From the NCBI GenBank assembly GCA_964544655.1, contig CAZJCM010000009.1, forward strand, positions 1 through 64,000: a stretch of DNA of 64,000 bases, given 5' to 3'. Below are positions 43,801-51,146 of the stretch, piece after piece. The stretch's first letter is position 1. The number at the start of each line of letters is the position of its first letter. The notes under the pieces were generated by a model that did no database searches, was not told where the DNA came from, and was given only the letters and a program-made list of their open reading frames with translations. The DNA comes from HyVt-443 sp964544655 (GTDB lineage: Bacteria > Pseudomonadota > Gammaproteobacteria > Chromatiales > Chromatiaceae). A program made the position numbers and the translations under genes.

Positions 43801-44207
43801 CGGAGCGGCTCGAATTGGAGGTGACGGAAGGTTTCATCATGGATGAGGCAGAAGGGAGTATCGAACTGTTGCGGGCTCTGCGCAGGTTGGGCGTCGGTCT
43901 TTCCGTCGATGATTTCGGCACCGGCTACTCATCTCTGGCCTACCTCAAACGTCTGCCCATCGACAAGTTGAAGATCGATCAGTCATTTGTGCGCGACATC
44001 CCCGGGGATCCGGATGATGTGGCCATCGTCAAGGCGATCATTGCCCTGGGGCAGAGCCTGGGTCTGGAGGTGATTGCCGAAGGTATCGAAACAGCAGAGC
44101 AGCAGCAGTTCCTGACCGCACAGGGCTGCAGCAAAGGCCAGGGTTATCTGTTTGCGCGGCCGTTGCCGGTGGAGGATTTTGTCGATTTCGTGAAAGGGCT
44201 TGAGTAA
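40857..44207 (+). CDS. REC-REC-PAS-GAF-PAS-GGDEF-EAL signalling protein
   Basis: An 1116-residue cytoplasmic protein. Receiver 1 (about 1-120) has VEDNAVD and LALVDLWLPDGSG. Receiver 2 (about 138-260) has YAEHNAAD, a weakened acidic pocket, and LLLDYRLPGMN. PAS (about 275-395), GAF (about 400-560) and PAS (about 570-685) follow. The GGDEF domain has intact RVGGDEF and the RxxD I-site RVND. The EAL domain has AEALVRW and DDFGTGYSSLAYL. Both catalytic halves look active, so net effect on cyclic di-GMP depends on the inputs. It is the third gene of the kinase-regulator cascade and converges on merA. Confidence 0.93.
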   Translation: MRVLHVEDNAVDADLIRRELARMAPDIQLDQVTNLASARERLQTPDNYDLALVDLWLPDGSGLELLGEIRQGQLPLAVVVLTGSGGQDAAIAALKAGADDYLSKQDDLSRLPATLHNAHQRFTESHNYRSSPLRVLYAEHNAADSDLTRRHLAQHAPHIRLTVVTDAMQALERLPADAATPVGFDVLLLDYRLPGMNALELTKVLRLDRGLGIPIVLVSGQGSEAVAAQALRLGVDDFISKHEGYLYELTPTLDKVRQQAQLQHQQRKLQATSQRLSHLLNASPVILYTLRLEGDTAVLTWVSDNISQQLGYSVEQALAPGWWFDHLYADDREAILTAVQTLIAEGHHVHEYRFLDSAGQVRWIHDEMRLLDDAPNQQPEVIGAWRDITEAKQAEQVQQTRIVVLDRLGGNASLSGILHDIATRLEQIRPQMLVSILLLDPHTNRLYTGAAPSLPGDYNAAVDGLVPAEGKGSCGTAAALGKTVIVEDIQSHPYWADYVDIATKAGLCACWSVPFKDEQGEVIGTFAVYYAQPQSPSQMDLDLIDEFARLTSLAVQRIRVTTAMRQAATVFESTQEGVIITDLQPRILNVNRAFTEISGYTESDVVGQNPKVLQSGRHDQSFYQALWASLLETGYWQGEIWNRRKNGELFPQLLTISTVRDERDNPTHYVAVMTDISQIKQSEQRLEYLAHYDPLTNLPNRLLLNARLRHALQQAARYRTPIAVMFLDLDRFKQINDSFGHPVGDQLLKAAGERLGHCVRVNDTVARVGGDEFVLLLEDIKQPENAAVVAEKILLGFTEPFDLAGQEIYITPSIGVCLYPRDGEEADTLLRNADTALYAAKGQGRNCYAFYSEQLTAHAFEQVMLENSLRKAITRNELLLYYQPQLDLRNGRLIGAEALVRWQHPDLGLVPPIKFIPLAEETGLIVEIGDWVLQTACTQARAWLDQGLEIGRIAVNVAGPQIKRRAIMDQVQRALESSGLPAERLELEVTEGFIMDEAEGSIELLRALRRLGVGLSVDDFGTGYSSLAYLKRLPIDKLKIDQSFVRDIPGDPDDVAIVKAIIALGQSLGLEVIAEGIETAEQQQFLTAQGCSKGQGYLFARPLPVEDFVDFVKGLE

Positions 44208-44218
44208 GCGCCATATTA

Positions 44219-45841
44219 TCAGCCCGCGCAGCAGGAGAGCTGCCCGACATCCTTGCTGAAGGTCTGGGCGCAGAGCTTCAGCCCCTCCACCATGGTGAGG
44301 TAGGGGAAGAGCTGCCCGGCCAGGGCCTCCACTGTCATCTGGTTGACGAGTGCCAGCGCCGCACTCTGAATGATCTCGCCTCCTTCCGCTGCCAGGACCT
44401 GCGCACCTAACAATCGTCCACCAGATGCTTCTGCAACCAGCTTGATAAACCCCCGGGTATCGTAGTTGGCCAGGGCGCGGGGGACATTGTCCAGTGCCAG
44501 GGTGCGCGTCTCTACTGCGATGCCCTGGGCCTTGGCCTGGGCCTCGGTGAGGCCGACGGTGGCCACTTGCGGATCGGTGAAGACCACTGCAGGCATGGCG
44601 GTGAGATCCAGCGCCGCATCGCCACCGGTCATGTTGATGGCAGCCCGGGTGCCTGCGGCTGCGGCCACGTAGACATACTGGGGCTGATCGGTGCAGTCGC
44701 CGGCGGCGTAGATGTGGGGGACCGATGTGCGCATGTGCTGGTCGATGACGATGCCGCCACGCGGGTCGGTGGCGATACCGGCCCGTTCCAGGCCGAGCTG
44801 ATCCGTGTTCGGGGCGCGACCGGTGGCCACCAGCAGGGCATCGCTGTGCAAGCGGCGGCCTCCTGCTTCCACCTGGAAGCCGGTGCCATCGTGGGAGATC
44901 CGCCCGGGGATCGTGTGTCGCATCAGCTCGATACCCTCCCCGGCAAGCACTTCGCCGAGACTGCTGTCGAATGCGGGATCCTCCCTGGAGAGCAGGGTGC
45001 TCCGGGCCATGAGCGTCACCGCGCTGCCCAAGCGACGGAAGGCCTGGGCCAGTTCCAGGGCAACTACTGAACCGCCAAGTACGATCAGATGCCTGGGCAG
45101 GTGCTCTGCGTTGAGCGCCTCGGTAGAGGTCCAGTAGGGCGTCCCCTCCAGGCCGGGGATCGGCGGGATCGCCGGGCGTGCGCCGGTGGCGATCAGGATC
45201 CGCTCCGCGGTGATCTGCTGTGGCCCGCCGTGGGCCTGATCGATGAGCAGCGTTTTGGCATCCTGAAACCTTGCCCACCCCTTGACCAGGCGGATATTCG
45301 GGTTGCCCTCCAGTATGTGCTCGTATTTGGCAAGCCGCAGCTCATCCACCCGTGCCTGCTGCTGTCTGACCAGCCGTTTCCGCTCGATCACCGGGGGCTG
45401 TTCCGCCAGCCCGTCGAAGGGGTTCGTGGCCTGCAGATGGGCGATGTGAGCGGCCCGGATCATAATCTTCGAGGGCACGCAGCCGATGTTGACGCAGGTG
45501 CCGCCGATCACTTCGTTGCCTTCGATGAGCGTGACTTGCGCCCCTTCTTCGGCAGCGCGGATAGCCGCGGCGAAGGCAGCGGAACCGCTGCCGATGATGG
45601 CGATCTGCAGGCCGGTGCCGTCTCCCTTTTCGATCGGGGCGGCGCTGTAGCCCTTCCGCTGCACCGCGTCGATGAGATCGCCAATCTCCATTTTGGATTG
45701 CAGGGTTATTTCTGCCAGGGCCGCCTGAAAGGAGACTCGGGCGTGCACGCCGGGCAATGCATTCAGCGCCGCCTCGGCGGTGCTGGCACAGTGTTCGCAG
45801 GTCATGCCCGAGATACGGAGCTTGAGATTGGTGTCATTCAC
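44219..45841 (-). CDS. merA: Mercuric reductase MerA
   Basis: A 540-residue flavoprotein that reduces Hg(II) to volatile Hg(0) with NADPH. It has an N-terminal HMA domain with GMTCEHC (NmerA), the FAD motif IIGSGSAAFAAAI, the redox-active pair GGTCVNIGCVPSK, the second Rossmann motif LGGSVVALELAQAF and the C-terminal substrate pair LSCCAG. All cysteine pairs are present. The start is the GTG at 45841, overlapping the merF stop by eight bases; an upstream ATG frame lies inside merF. It is the last gene of merTPFA. Confidence 0.96.
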   Translation of the reverse strand: MNDTNLKLRISGMTCEHCASTAEAALNALPGVHARVSFQAALAEITLQSKMEIGDLIDAVQRKGYSAAPIEKGDGTGLQIAIIGSGSAAFAAAIRAAEEGAQVTLIEGNEVIGGTCVNIGCVPSKIMIRAAHIAHLQATNPFDGLAEQPPVIERKRLVRQQQARVDELRLAKYEHILEGNPNIRLVKGWARFQDAKTLLIDQAHGGPQQITAERILIATGARPAIPPIPGLEGTPYWTSTEALNAEHLPRHLIVLGGSVVALELAQAFRRLGSAVTLMARSTLLSREDPAFDSSLGEVLAGEGIELMRHTIPGRISHDGTGFQVEAGGRRLHSDALLVATGRAPNTDQLGLERAGIATDPRGGIVIDQHMRTSVPHIYAAGDCTDQPQYVYVAAAAGTRAAINMTGGDAALDLTAMPAVVFTDPQVATVGLTEAQAKAQGIAVETRTLALDNVPRALANYDTRGFIKLVAEASGGRLLGAQVLAAEGGEIIQSAALALVNQMTVEALAGQLFPYLTMVEGLKLCAQTFSKDVGQLSCCAG

Positions 45842-46061
45842 AACGGTTGTCCTTGCATCCGGATGAGTGGGGCCGGAGAAGCGCATAGGCGGTCAATCCG
45901 ACGAAGAAGACCAGCGCGGGCAACAGCACATAATCGAGCCAGCCCGCCAGGGCCGCCAGTCCGACTCCTCCCAGCAGTACCAGCAGCACCGGTGTGAAGC
46001 AGCAGAGGGCGGTCACCGCCGTGCCGGTGATGCCGGTCGCCAACAACCTGCGATGGTTCAT
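45834..46061 (-). CDS. merF: Mercury transporter MerF
   Basis: A 75-residue two-helix inner-membrane protein. TALCCFTPVLLVLLGGVGLAALAGWLDYVLLPAL matches the MerF pattern. The first vicinal pair (LCC) is intact. The second Cys pair, CC in plasmid MerF, is here represented by GCKDNRC with the cysteines separated by four residues. It moves Hg(II) to the cytoplasm for MerA. It overlaps both neighbours, by four bases with merP and eight with merA. Confidence 0.9.
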   Translation of the reverse strand: MNHRRLLATGITGTAVTALCCFTPVLLVLLGGVGLAALAGWLDYVLLPALVFFVGLTAYALLRPHSSGCKDNRCE

Positions 46062-46360
46062 TGCTCCGCCTTGAGTGTCGAGGGGTAGCCGGCATTGGCA
46101 GTGGCCTCGGTGAGGGCCTCTACGTCGGTCTGAGCAGGGTCGAAGGTCACTTTGGCGGTGCGGGTTTCATAGTCCGCTGAGGCGGCGATGACACCGGGGA
46201 TCTTGTCCAATGACTTGCGTACCGTGATCGGGCACATGGTGCAGGTCATGTTCTCCACTGACAGGGTGATGGTCTTCAGTTCGATCCGTGGTGCGGCCTG
46301 CGCGGTGGAGAGCAGGGAGATGCTGGCCAGAAGCAGGGCGGTAAAGAGTGATTTGATCAT
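46058..46360 (-). CDS. merP: Periplasmic mercury-binding protein MerP
   Basis: A 100-residue protein with a signal peptide (LFTALLLASISLLSTAQAA) and one heavy-metal-associated domain. The Hg-binding motif is NMTCTMCPITVRKSL, as in classic MerP. It captures Hg(II) and hands it to MerT or MerF. GAGGTAG precedes the ATG. It lies 26 bases after merT. Confidence 0.94.
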   Translation of the reverse strand: MIKSLFTALLLASISLLSTAQAAPRIELKTITLSVENMTCTMCPITVRKSLDKIPGVIAASADYETRTAKVTFDPAQTDVEALTEATANAGYPSTLKAEQ

Positions 46361-46386
46361 GGGAATCTACCTCGGTCTGTTTGCCG

Positions 46387-46743
46387 TTATTCGAGTATCC
46401 AGGGAGCGTACCAGGGAAAGGTCAGCAGGGTGATCAGCAGAAGAGTGACCACCCAGAAGACGATGCGCTGGTTGCGCCGGTTTATCGGGGCGGCGCAGGG
46501 TGTTCCGGGGGTGCAGACTTGGGGCAGCAGATAGAGCTTGCGGAACGCCAGGCCAAGAAACAACAGGGTCACGCCGATGAAGATGGGGCGGTAAGGCTCC
46601 AGCGCAGTGAGGTTACCGATCCAGGCGCCACCCACTCCCAGCATCAGCAGTACGAACGGGCCGACACAGCAGAGTGACGCGCCCACTGCCGCCAGGGCTG
46701 CAGCGATCAGTGTGGTGCTCTTTGTTGTGGTCTGCTCCGCCAT
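46387..46743 (-). CDS. merT: Mercuric transport protein MerT
   Basis: A 118-residue three-helix membrane protein (typical MerT 116 aa). The first-helix cysteine pair is GASLCCVGPFVLL. The cytoplasmic-loop pair is VCTPGTPC. First gene of the operon, with start MAEQTTTKST at 46743 preceded by GAGAGGATGTC; an upstream ATG at 46764 is possible. Its promoter carries a MerR-type operator. Confidence 0.94.
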   Translation of the reverse strand: MAEQTTTKSTTLIAAALAAVGASLCCVGPFVLLMLGVGGAWIGNLTALEPYRPIFIGVTLLFLGLAFRKLYLLPQVCTPGTPCAAPINRRNQRIVFWVVTLLLITLLTFPWYAPWILE

Positions 46744-46775
46744 GACATCCTCTCTTTCGTTCAAGTGATAGAGGA

Positions 46776-46807
46776 AGTCTAAGCGCTGTACCTGGGTACG
46801 GTGTCAA
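46776..46807 (-). promoter_or_regulatory. MerR-type promoter/operator of merTPFA
   Basis: On the minus strand TTGACA (46807-46802) and TAGACT (46781-46776) are separated by 20 bases (19 if TTAGAC is the -10), the overlong spacer typical of MerR-family promoters. The spacer carries the dyad CCGTACC-CA-GGTACAG, close to the Tn501 mer operator CCGTAC...GTACGG. No merR gene is linked. Confidence 0.75.
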
Positions 46808-46869
46808 GGGTGGGGGCGAATAATTACTCAGCCTGCCATTTGCGCCGAGGCAGCGCTTCTACGATTCTG

Positions 46870-49068
46870 TCAAGGCTGGCCCAGCAGCACGTAGATGGTG
46901 CTGTCCCCCTCTCCTGACAGACCCAGCGCGATGAAGAAAGGTCCGACGATACTGTCGGCGGCAAAGAAGATGCTGCTGCCATAGCGTGTCTTCTCCTTGT
47001 TCAGACTGCCGTTTCTGAACGTATTCCACACCTTCCCTACTTCCAGGGACCCACCCAGATAGAGGCCGCTGCCCAATGGCGCCGGCAGTGAGGTGATTCG
47101 ACGGTAATACATGAGATTGCCATAGGCCATATCGTTACCACGGAACTGTTCATTGGCATAACCGGAGAGTTTGAGAAAACCGCCAAGCGGGAACTGATCG
47201 TAATAGGGCATCCCCTGTCCCAGGCTGGTCCCGGCATTGATGGTGCCAACGAGGCTGTTTGGACCGATACTGAAGGCCCCGTTCCAGCGACCGGACAATC
47301 TGACATACTCATCGTTGGCGCCAAATGAATTCAGCGGCATACGTGCGCGCAGGGCCAGCCGTTGTCCGCTGGTGGGGACATAGGGGCTATCCAGGGTGTC
47401 ATAGATGAAACTGGCGCGAAGACCCGAATCGCCCTTGCGGCCATCGTCGAACAGAAAGGGGTCGCCGGTATCCAGTCTGAAGTCAGTCTGGCCAAGATAG
47501 GTGCCCAGCCGGAGTTCGGATGCGGTGCCGAAGGTCGTGCCGATATCGATGCCGAGATGGCTGCGGCGGATATCGAAGCGGGCGATGCGCCGCTGCCCCA
47601 GAAACAGGCTCAGAGGGGTCTCGGCGATATCCAGATAAACCGCAATGAAGCCGGCTCGGTCGAGCCTGATCGGCTGGAAGAACTCGGTGAACAGGCGTGG
47701 TTCGTTGCCGATGTCCAGCTCTGTGAGCCACTCCGCCCCCAACTGGTTGACCCATGTCTGGTTGTAGATGGCCCGTGCGCCGAAACGGGTGTCACCCTGG
47801 TAATCGCTCATGAAGCCGAGCCCGAAACTGAGATATCCTGGGCCTATGGATCTCTCCAGGGCGTTTATTATCAGCAGGTTTTTCTGATCTTGCCGGATGA
47901 GGCGGTAATTCAGTTGTTCGAAATCGGCCCGTCCGTAGAGCACATTGAGATCATTTTCCAGCGCCCGGCGATCGAGCGGCTTGCCTTCGATTTGTTGCAC
48001 GAGAGGCTTGAACAGTTCGTCGTTGACACGTGTAAGTCCGACGATCCTCACTTCATCCACTGGCTTCTCGGGCGCTGTTCCGTTGCTGAAGCGGGATGCC
48101 TTCCAGTTGCGGTAGGTTTCTTCATCCAGGCTGTAGCGGACCAACCGTGGCGCCATCCGGCGTGCCGCCTGTTCTCCAGCTGCGATGGCCTCGGCGGCGC
48201 GGGAGAAGTCGGCGGCGGTGATGTCACCAAGCAGGGGCGTGATGAGCACATCCTTCTGCTTATCGATCTCCGCCAGTGACCGTTCCACGTTCTGTTCCGT
48301 AAGGATGGCGATCATCTGTCCCGCCACCCCCACCAGCGTATCCAGCTGATCGCGCGGCAGATAGGTGGAGCCCAGGTTGACGGCGATGATCACATCAACG
48401 CCCAGGGTACGGGCGACGTCCACCGGGAGGTTGCGTACCAGGCCTCCGTCCACGTACAGAACATCATCCAGCTCCTGGGGGGCGAACAGGCCCGGCACCG
48501 ACATGCTGGCGCGAAGGACCTGGCTGAGAGGGCCATGATCGAACACCTTGATATGGCCATTCTCCAGGTTGGTGGCGATGGCGCGGAAGGGTATCGGAAG
48601 CTGGTCGAAATGCTCGATGCCTTCGCTGTTGCGGATCAGATCGGCAATGAACAGCTGCACCTTCTGTCCGGCAATGGCTCCTTTGGCGAGGCGAAGTCCT
48701 CCGTCCCGAACGCCAAGGGTGAAGTCCCAGGTTGGACGCTCGGATGCCAGCTTTCTGCGCGCCGGCCATTGCGGCCGTGGCGGGTCATCGTTGAACAGCT
48801 CGTTCCAGTCAGCACCGGTAACACGTCGCTCTATCTCCGTCAGTGGCATTCCGCTGGCATAGGTGCCGCCGACCAGTGCACCCATGCTGGTGCCGGCGAT
48901 GGCATGGATCGGGATTCGCAGCTCCTCCAGTACCTTGAGCACGCCGATGTGGGCGGAGCCGCGGGCACCTCCACCGCTGAGGACCAGTCCGATCCGGGGC
49001 TGTGCCGGAAGGGTTTGATGGAAGAGCGCGATGGTGATGAAAAGGATGGCGGAAAAGATCTGTTTCAT
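46870..49068 (-). CDS. Patatin-like phospholipase with outer-membrane barrel (PlpD-like, type Vd)
   Basis: A 732-residue protein with a signal peptide (about 1-20). The patatin domain (about 25-220) has oxyanion loop GLVLSGGGARGSAHIGVLK, nucleophile GTSMGALVGG and the Asp of VDGGLVRNLPVDVAR, so the Ser-Asp dyad is complete. A POTRA-like segment (about 330-400) precedes a C-terminal BamA/Omp85-type 16-strand barrel of about 330 residues. This order is that of Pseudomonas PlpD, type Vd secretion. ATG 49068 gives the signal peptide; a longer frame to 49245 overlaps dcd. It is divergent from dcd. Confidence 0.9.
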   Translation of the reverse strand: MKQIFSAILFITIALFHQTLPAQPRIGLVLSGGGARGSAHIGVLKVLEELRIPIHAIAGTSMGALVGGTYASGMPLTEIERRVTGADWNELFNDDPPRPQWPARRKLASERPTWDFTLGVRDGGLRLAKGAIAGQKVQLFIADLIRNSEGIEHFDQLPIPFRAIATNLENGHIKVFDHGPLSQVLRASMSVPGLFAPQELDDVLYVDGGLVRNLPVDVARTLGVDVIIAVNLGSTYLPRDQLDTLVGVAGQMIAILTEQNVERSLAEIDKQKDVLITPLLGDITAADFSRAAEAIAAGEQAARRMAPRLVRYSLDEETYRNWKASRFSNGTAPEKPVDEVRIVGLTRVNDELFKPLVQQIEGKPLDRRALENDLNVLYGRADFEQLNYRLIRQDQKNLLIINALERSIGPGYLSFGLGFMSDYQGDTRFGARAIYNQTWVNQLGAEWLTELDIGNEPRLFTEFFQPIRLDRAGFIAVYLDIAETPLSLFLGQRRIARFDIRRSHLGIDIGTTFGTASELRLGTYLGQTDFRLDTGDPFLFDDGRKGDSGLRASFIYDTLDSPYVPTSGQRLALRARMPLNSFGANDEYVRLSGRWNGAFSIGPNSLVGTINAGTSLGQGMPYYDQFPLGGFLKLSGYANEQFRGNDMAYGNLMYYRRITSLPAPLGSGLYLGGSLEVGKVWNTFRNGSLNKEKTRYGSSIFFAADSIVGPFFIALGLSGEGDSTIYVLLGQP

Positions 49069-49155
49069 GGTCTGCGGGCGGCGAGATGGCTGGCGGCGGG
49101 GGTTCTCTGCATGTAATATGCCCAGCCTGTTTTCTTTGCAGGGAAATTCCGTTCC

Positions 49156-49722
49156 ATGAGCATCAAATCGGACCACTGGATACGCCGCATGGCGGAGCAG
49201 CATAACATGATCGAGCCCTTCGTTTCCGGCCAGGTCCGGGAGCATGACGGGGAGCGGGTTATCTCCTATGGCACCTCCAGCTATGGCTACGATATCCGTT
49301 GTGCAAATGAATTCAAGATCTTCACCAACATCAATTCCGCTATCGTCGATCCGAAGAATTTCGATGCCAACAGCTTTGTCGATGTAAAGTCGGATGTCTG
49401 CATCATTCCGCCCAACTCATTCGCTTTGGCGCGCACCGTGGAGTATCTGCGGATTCCGCGTAACGTCCTTACCGTCTGCCTTGGCAAGTCCACCTACGCC
49501 CGTTGCGGGATCATCGTCAATGTCACCCCGTTGGAGCCGGAGTGGGAGGGCCATGTGACCCTGGAGTTCTCCAACACCACGCCATTACCGGCAAAGATCT
49601 ACGCCAACGAAGGGGTGGCGCAGATTCTCTTTTTCGAATCGGATGAGGTGTGCGAGACCTCCTATCGGGATCGGGGCGGGAAGTATCAGGGGCAGGAAGG
49701 GGTTACCTTGCCAAAGCCCTGA
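49156..49722 (+). CDS. dcd: dCTP deaminase
   Basis: A 188-residue trimeric enzyme making dUTP from dCTP for thymidylate synthesis. Family blocks include SYGYDIRCANEFKIF, VDPKNFD, the catalytic LGKSTYARCGIIVNVTPLEPEWEGHVTLEFSNTTPLPAKIYANEG, and the C-terminal YRDRGGKYQGQEGVTLPKP. The length is standard (E. coli Dcd 193). Usually next to apbC in pseudomonads, here displaced by the accessory block. Confidence 0.96.
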   Translation: MSIKSDHWIRRMAEQHNMIEPFVSGQVREHDGERVISYGTSSYGYDIRCANEFKIFTNINSAIVDPKNFDANSFVDVKSDVCIIPPNSFALARTVEYLRIPRNVLTVCLGKSTYARCGIIVNVTPLEPEWEGHVTLEFSNTTPLPAKIYANEGVAQILFFESDEVCETSYRDRGGKYQGQEGVTLPKP

Positions 49723-49736
49723 GCGGGCTCAGGGCT
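49715..49736. terminator. Hairpin overlapping the stop codons of dcd and the DUF3108 gene
   Basis: AGCCCTGAGC-GG-GCTCAGGGCT is a perfect 10-bp palindromic stem. It covers the dcd stop (TGA at 49720-49722) and the convergent DUF3108 stop at 49729. With no T tract it is at most a weak or pausing bidirectional terminator. Confidence 0.5.
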
Positions 49737-50478
49737 GGTCATTCCGGTCATGCCAGCGGATACTGCGCAACTCCATCAGAAACCGGCCATCCTTCTCCTG
49801 GCGTTCAATCCTTACCGGCAGGTAGCCCAAAGCAGGGGCCAGCCAGAGACTGGCCTGGGAGCGGCGGCCCTGCTTGCTGCGTAGCATGTGGATGGTGCTG
49901 AAACGGCCGGCGGGGGTTTCGAGTTCAGCCTCTCCCTGATGGGAGAATAGATACTGCTTCAGGTGGCCCCCATCCGCTACGGGAAAGCCGATCTCCCGCT
50001 CCCCTTCCGCCATCGCCCGCATCAGTGCCAGCTGTTGACTGAATTTGTCCTGGGTGCCGGGTTCGATCGCCATGATCCACTTTGATCTGCTGCTCCGGTT
50101 GATGACGCGCATCTGTTGCCAGTCGAAATGGAGTTGCACATGGCGTGGGTGCTCCGAGCCGTTGTGTTGATAGCCGTAGTTGTCCGGGCGGACGCCCTGT
50201 TCGGTGATCTGCCCGTGACTGGTCTCGGTGATCTCGTCGTTACGCAGGACTGCGGTCAGTCCGACGGGCTGAGTGTGGGCGTGGTATTCATAGCGGCCAT
50301 CGGGAAACAGGGTGAGCTGCACTTCTACCCGGGCAAATTCCAGGTAACCACGGCTCAGGCTGTAACTGGCGGTGAAAGGCCGCAACAGGGGGGCGCGCCC
50401 GGCCTCCGCCACTGCAATAGTGAGGACTATCAGCAGCGCGGCAGTGATCCTTCGGAGGATGTGCCAGCTGCCGGTCAT
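49729..50478 (-). CDS. DUF3108 family protein
   Basis: A 249-residue exported protein with an N-terminal signal/anchor (ITAALLIVLTIAVAEAG). The body is a DUF3108 beta-rich domain: FTASYSLSRGYLEFARVEVQLTL, RPDNYGYQHNGSEHPRHVQLHFDW and LGYLPVRIERQEKDGRFLMELRSI. Family function is unknown, suspected periplasmic or envelope role. It overlaps purN by four bases and is the last gene of purM-purN-DUF3108, the usual gammaproteobacterial arrangement. Confidence 0.88.
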   Translation of the reverse strand: MTGSWHILRRITAALLIVLTIAVAEAGRAPLLRPFTASYSLSRGYLEFARVEVQLTLFPDGRYEYHAHTQPVGLTAVLRNDEITETSHGQITEQGVRPDNYGYQHNGSEHPRHVQLHFDWQQMRVINRSSRSKWIMAIEPGTQDKFSQQLALMRAMAEGEREIGFPVADGGHLKQYLFSHQGEAELETPAGRFSTIHMLRSKQGRRSQASLWLAPALGYLPVRIERQEKDGRFLMELRSIRWHDRNDQP

Positions 50479-51146
50479 TGTTCCGGCTGCTCTCCGGCCT
50501 CCATGATGACCGGTTGGTGGAGCGGCTCGCCGTCCAGGTAGGGCGTGCTGTCCTGCATTCTCAGGCGTCCTTCTGCGATCCAGCGAATCACCTCGGGGTA
50601 GATGACATGCTCCCGGGCAAGCACCCGGCGGGCCAGGCGGTCTGCATCGTCATCAGGCAGGACCGGTACCCTGGCCTGCAGCAGCAGTGGGCCTCCGTCC
50701 AGTTCATCGGTGACGAAATGGACGCTGGCGCCGTGTTCTGCATCGCCGGCGTCGAGGGCCTGCTGGTGGGTATGCAGCCCCGGATAACGGGGTAACAGCG
50801 AGGGGTGGATGTTCAGCATCCGGCCCTGGAAGCGGTGGACGAAGGCGGGGCTGAGGATGCGCATGAAGCCGGCCAGGATCACCAGTTCAGGATCGAAGGA
50901 GGACACCAGATCGGCCAGGGCCTGATCGTAGCGCTCTCGGTCGGGATACGCCTGGTGATCGAGCACTCGGGTCTCGATACCGGCCTGCTGTGCCCGCTGC
51001 AGGCCGTACGCGTCGGCCTGGTTGCTGATGACCGCCCGGATCTCGGCGGGTAGTTGCTGCTCCCGGATGGCATCTATGATCGCCTGCAGATTACTGCCGC
51101 TGCCGGAGATCAATACGACCAGGGGCAGCCGCCGAACCTCGCTCAT
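50475..51146 (-). CDS. purN: Phosphoribosylglycinamide formyltransferase
   Basis: A 223-residue purine enzyme transferring a formyl group from 10-formyl-THF to GAR. Visible motifs are VVLISGSGSNLQAII, the catalytic NIHPSLLPRYPGLHTHQQAL and HFVTDELDGGPLLLQ. The start MSEVRRLPL at 51146 overlaps the purM stop by four bases. A longer frame to 51215 lies within purM. Confidence 0.96.
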   Translation of the reverse strand: MSEVRRLPLVVLISGSGSNLQAIIDAIREQQLPAEIRAVISNQADAYGLQRAQQAGIETRVLDHQAYPDRERYDQALADLVSSFDPELVILAGFMRILSPAFVHRFQGRMLNIHPSLLPRYPGLHTHQQALDAGDAEHGASVHFVTDELDGGPLLLQARVPVLPDDDADRLARRVLAREHVIYPEVIRWIAEGRLRMQDSTPYLDGEPLHQPVIMEAGEQPEQ

